Shown here: positions 62,625 through 64,000 of the stretch, piece after piece
How positions within the stretch are numbered: position 1 is the stretch's first letter
How the letters are laid out: each line of letters begins with the position of its first letter
NCBI GenBank assembly: GCA_029863125.1
Contig: JAOTWB010000002.1
Span: 62,001-126,000 of the forward strand
Origin: Gammaproteobacteria bacterium
Lineage (GTDB): Bacteria; Pseudomonadota; Gammaproteobacteria; Steroidobacterales; Woeseiaceae
DNA: 64,000 nucleotides
Direction: 5' to 3'
Notes under the pieces: generated by a model
What the model saw: only the letters and a program-made list of their open reading frames with translations
Database searches by the model: none
What the model was told of the DNA's origin: nothing
Position numbers and translations under genes: made by a program

Positions 62625-64000
62625 GTGGAACGATCGCTGGAACAAACCGTTGCTGATCCAACGTATCTCGAATTCTTCGGGCTGACGCGGCCGCCTTTTG
62701 GTCGCCTTGACAGTCCGACCCACTTATTTCAGACCGAACAGTATGCGCTCCTGATGGAGCACCTGGCCAACGCGACAACGCATACAGATTCCCTGCTTGT
62801 CATTTGCGGTGCCGATGGCTCGGGGAAAACCACATTAATCGACCGTTACGTCAAAAGCCTCGACGATGACGCCTTTTCCGTTGTCATCGATGAAACCTGT
62901 CATGGTGACTTGCGATTTTACAGCACGTTTCTGACGCAGATCGGATTCGAGGACATTTCGGGCACGGCGAGCGAGCTCAGGAACATCACAAAGGAGTTTC
63001 TCGTTTGCCGCGGCATCGCCGGCGATCATGTCTTGCTGATCATTGATAATGCACATTCGACTGATCCAATGATACTGGAGCAGGTTCGTTGGCTCTCCGA
63101 AATCAAGATCAAGGACCGTCGTGTGATTAGCGTCGTGCTTGCCGGCAATGCCGATCTCGTACACGTCGTCAATGCGCCGGCGATGAGCGGAATCAAGTTC
63201 GAGAACCAGGTCATTTTCAATTTACGCAGCTATTCCCGCGAGGAAACGGCGAGCTATGTCTGGCACAGTCTGAGACTGGCGGGTGGCAGCGACGGCGTAA
63301 AACTCTCAAATGAGGCCAACCTGCTCATTCACCGATATTCAGGCGGAATTCCTCGACAGATCAACAGGCTTTGCGACGACATGCTGGCAGAGGCGTGCCG
63401 TCTCGAAACGCGTGTCATAAGCGAGGGATTCGTGCGAACCGTTGCGGACAAGAAAGGACTTCTGCCGCACGTCGTTCCGCTTCACGGAAAAGGGCGGCGC
63501 AAGACGGATCCCGATTTTCAGCGCGTAAGGGCTGTTCCGCAAACCGGGGGTGCCACGGCTGACGGGGCGGCGAAGACAAACAAATCGATTGACGAATCGG
63601 CGCCGACGACGGTGGATGTCGGTCCGGAGCAATTGCTGAAATACGTCTCGAAACTCACCGTGCAAATCGAAGATCTTCGCGCCGACAAAGTGCGAGCGCT
63701 CCATGATTTAGACGCACGTAACGACGACATCATTGAATTGCGCAAGCAGCTCGACGCACAGGCCAGGAAAATAGAACACCTGACACGTTCCCTGGCCGCA
63801 AATGCCGAGGAAATCACTCGACAAAATCTGCTGCTGTCGGGCAATTTCACGACGCTGCAGGCCAGTCAAAACAGGTCAATAAAACTCGCCACTGACCTGG
63901 AGACGGAAGTCCGCGCGAAAGAAGCGGCGCAGAATGAACTGGCGGAAGCCACCGCTGCGGTCGCAGAGCTCAACCAGCAAAAACTGGAACTGCAGGCGGC
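62625..64000 (+). CDS. ExeA/GspA-like AAA ATPase with coiled-coil C-terminus, truncated by the window edge
   Basis: About 458 residues are visible, with the frame open to the last base. The GTG at 62625 has GGTGG just upstream and an in-frame stop lies at 62598. The N-terminus (YLEFFGLTRPPFGRLDSPTH) and Walker A CGADGSGKTTLIDRY (near residue 70) match ExeA/GspA ATPases. Walker B is LLIIDNAH near residue 143, and YSGGIPRQINRLCDDMLAEA follows. From about residue 330 the protein becomes a charged coiled coil (EIRKQLDAQARKIE-type heptads). The family acts in secretin assembly or in exopolysaccharide systems. The coiled-coil extension and missing end leave its role open. Confidence 0.85.
   Translation, partial: MERSLEQTVADPTYLEFFGLTRPPFGRLDSPTHLFQTEQYALLMEHLANATTHTDSLLVICGADGSGKTTLIDRYVKSLDDDAFSVVIDETCHGDLRFYSTFLTQIGFEDISGTASELRNITKEFLVCRGIAGDHVLLIIDNAHSTDPMILEQVRWLSEIKIKDRRVISVVLAGNADLVHVVNAPAMSGIKFENQVIFNLRSYSREETASYVWHSLRLAGGSDGVKLSNEANLLIHRYSGGIPRQINRLCDDMLAEACRLETRVISEGFVRTVADKKGLLPHVVPLHGKGRRKTDPDFQRVRAVPQTGGATADGAAKTNKSIDESAPTTVDVGPEQLLKYVSKLTVQIEDLRADKVRALHDLDARNDDIIELRKQLDAQARKIEHLTRSLAANAEEITRQNLLLSGNFTTLQASQNRSIKLATDLETEVRAKEAAQNELAEATAAVAELNQQKLELQA

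Overview
This window reads as a contiguous chromosomal segment of a free-living, respiratory, Gram-negative heterotroph, most likely a gammaproteobacterium. The evidence is lipoprotein signals, a TonB-dependent receptor, ExbB/ExbD channels, SPOR and lytic transglycosylase proteins, P-II, FeoAB and a Fur-like box. G+C looks high (near 58-60 % by eye). Genes are tightly packed with many ATGA and stop-codon overlaps. A marine Woeseia/Steroidobacter-like lineage would fit, but this is inference. I saw no rRNA, tRNA, CRISPR array, prophage or intact insertion sequence.

Layout. (1) 1-8745 (+): an energised envelope operon: a partial gene, three TPR proteins (one a lipoprotein), a small exported protein, an ExbB/TolQ channel, two ExbD paralogues and a TonB-like protein with an AgmX/PglI C-terminus. 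(2) 8776-15459: mixed metabolic and housekeeping genes: a DUF899 protein, an exported 2-hydroxyacid dehydrogenase, a histidine phosphatase, a deoxyinosine DNA glycosylase, VOC and MAPEG proteins, P-II, a fatty-acid desaturase and a LuxR-type regulator. (3) 15560-26150: leucine/branched-chain acyl-CoA catabolism: ivd, an MCC beta subunit, an ACAD10/11-like kinase, a MaoC hydratase, a crotonase, a Sel1-like protein, a TetR regulator and the fused mutase IcmF. (4) 26191-29556: a decayed aldo/keto reductase, a PuuB-like oxidase and a radical SAM enzyme. (5) 29578-36574: a beta-oxidation operon under its own TetR gene, with a clear promoter overlapped by a dyad. (6) 36588-40477: a TPP-riboswitch operon for thiamine uptake and trapping (receptor, thiamine-binding-like protein, PnuT, kinase). 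(7) 40461-50739: hydrolases, including a haloalkane dehalogenase, a sodium:solute symporter pair, an M20 peptidase, a CDF metal exporter and a divergent purine-salvage pair. (8) 50736-56374 (-): a seven-gene envelope operon combining an ExbB-like and an ExbD-like protein with exported proteins of unknown function, a SPOR protein and a lytic transglycosylase. This is my best candidate for an undescribed system. (9) 56543-64000: a Fur box with feoAB, an aminotransferase, a REP-type hairpin, an NTF2-like protein, an APC permease and a truncated ExeA/GspA-like ATPase.

How the parts work together: acyl-CoA catabolism dominates (ivd/MCC, IcmF and a full beta-oxidation set with two TetR regulators). 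These pathways feed acetyl-CoA and succinyl-CoA/propionyl-CoA-type intermediates into central metabolism. Outer-membrane uptake appears in the TPP-controlled receptor, which needs TonB-type energy. Two separate ExbB/ExbD-type motors point to substantial proton-motive-force-driven work at the cell envelope.
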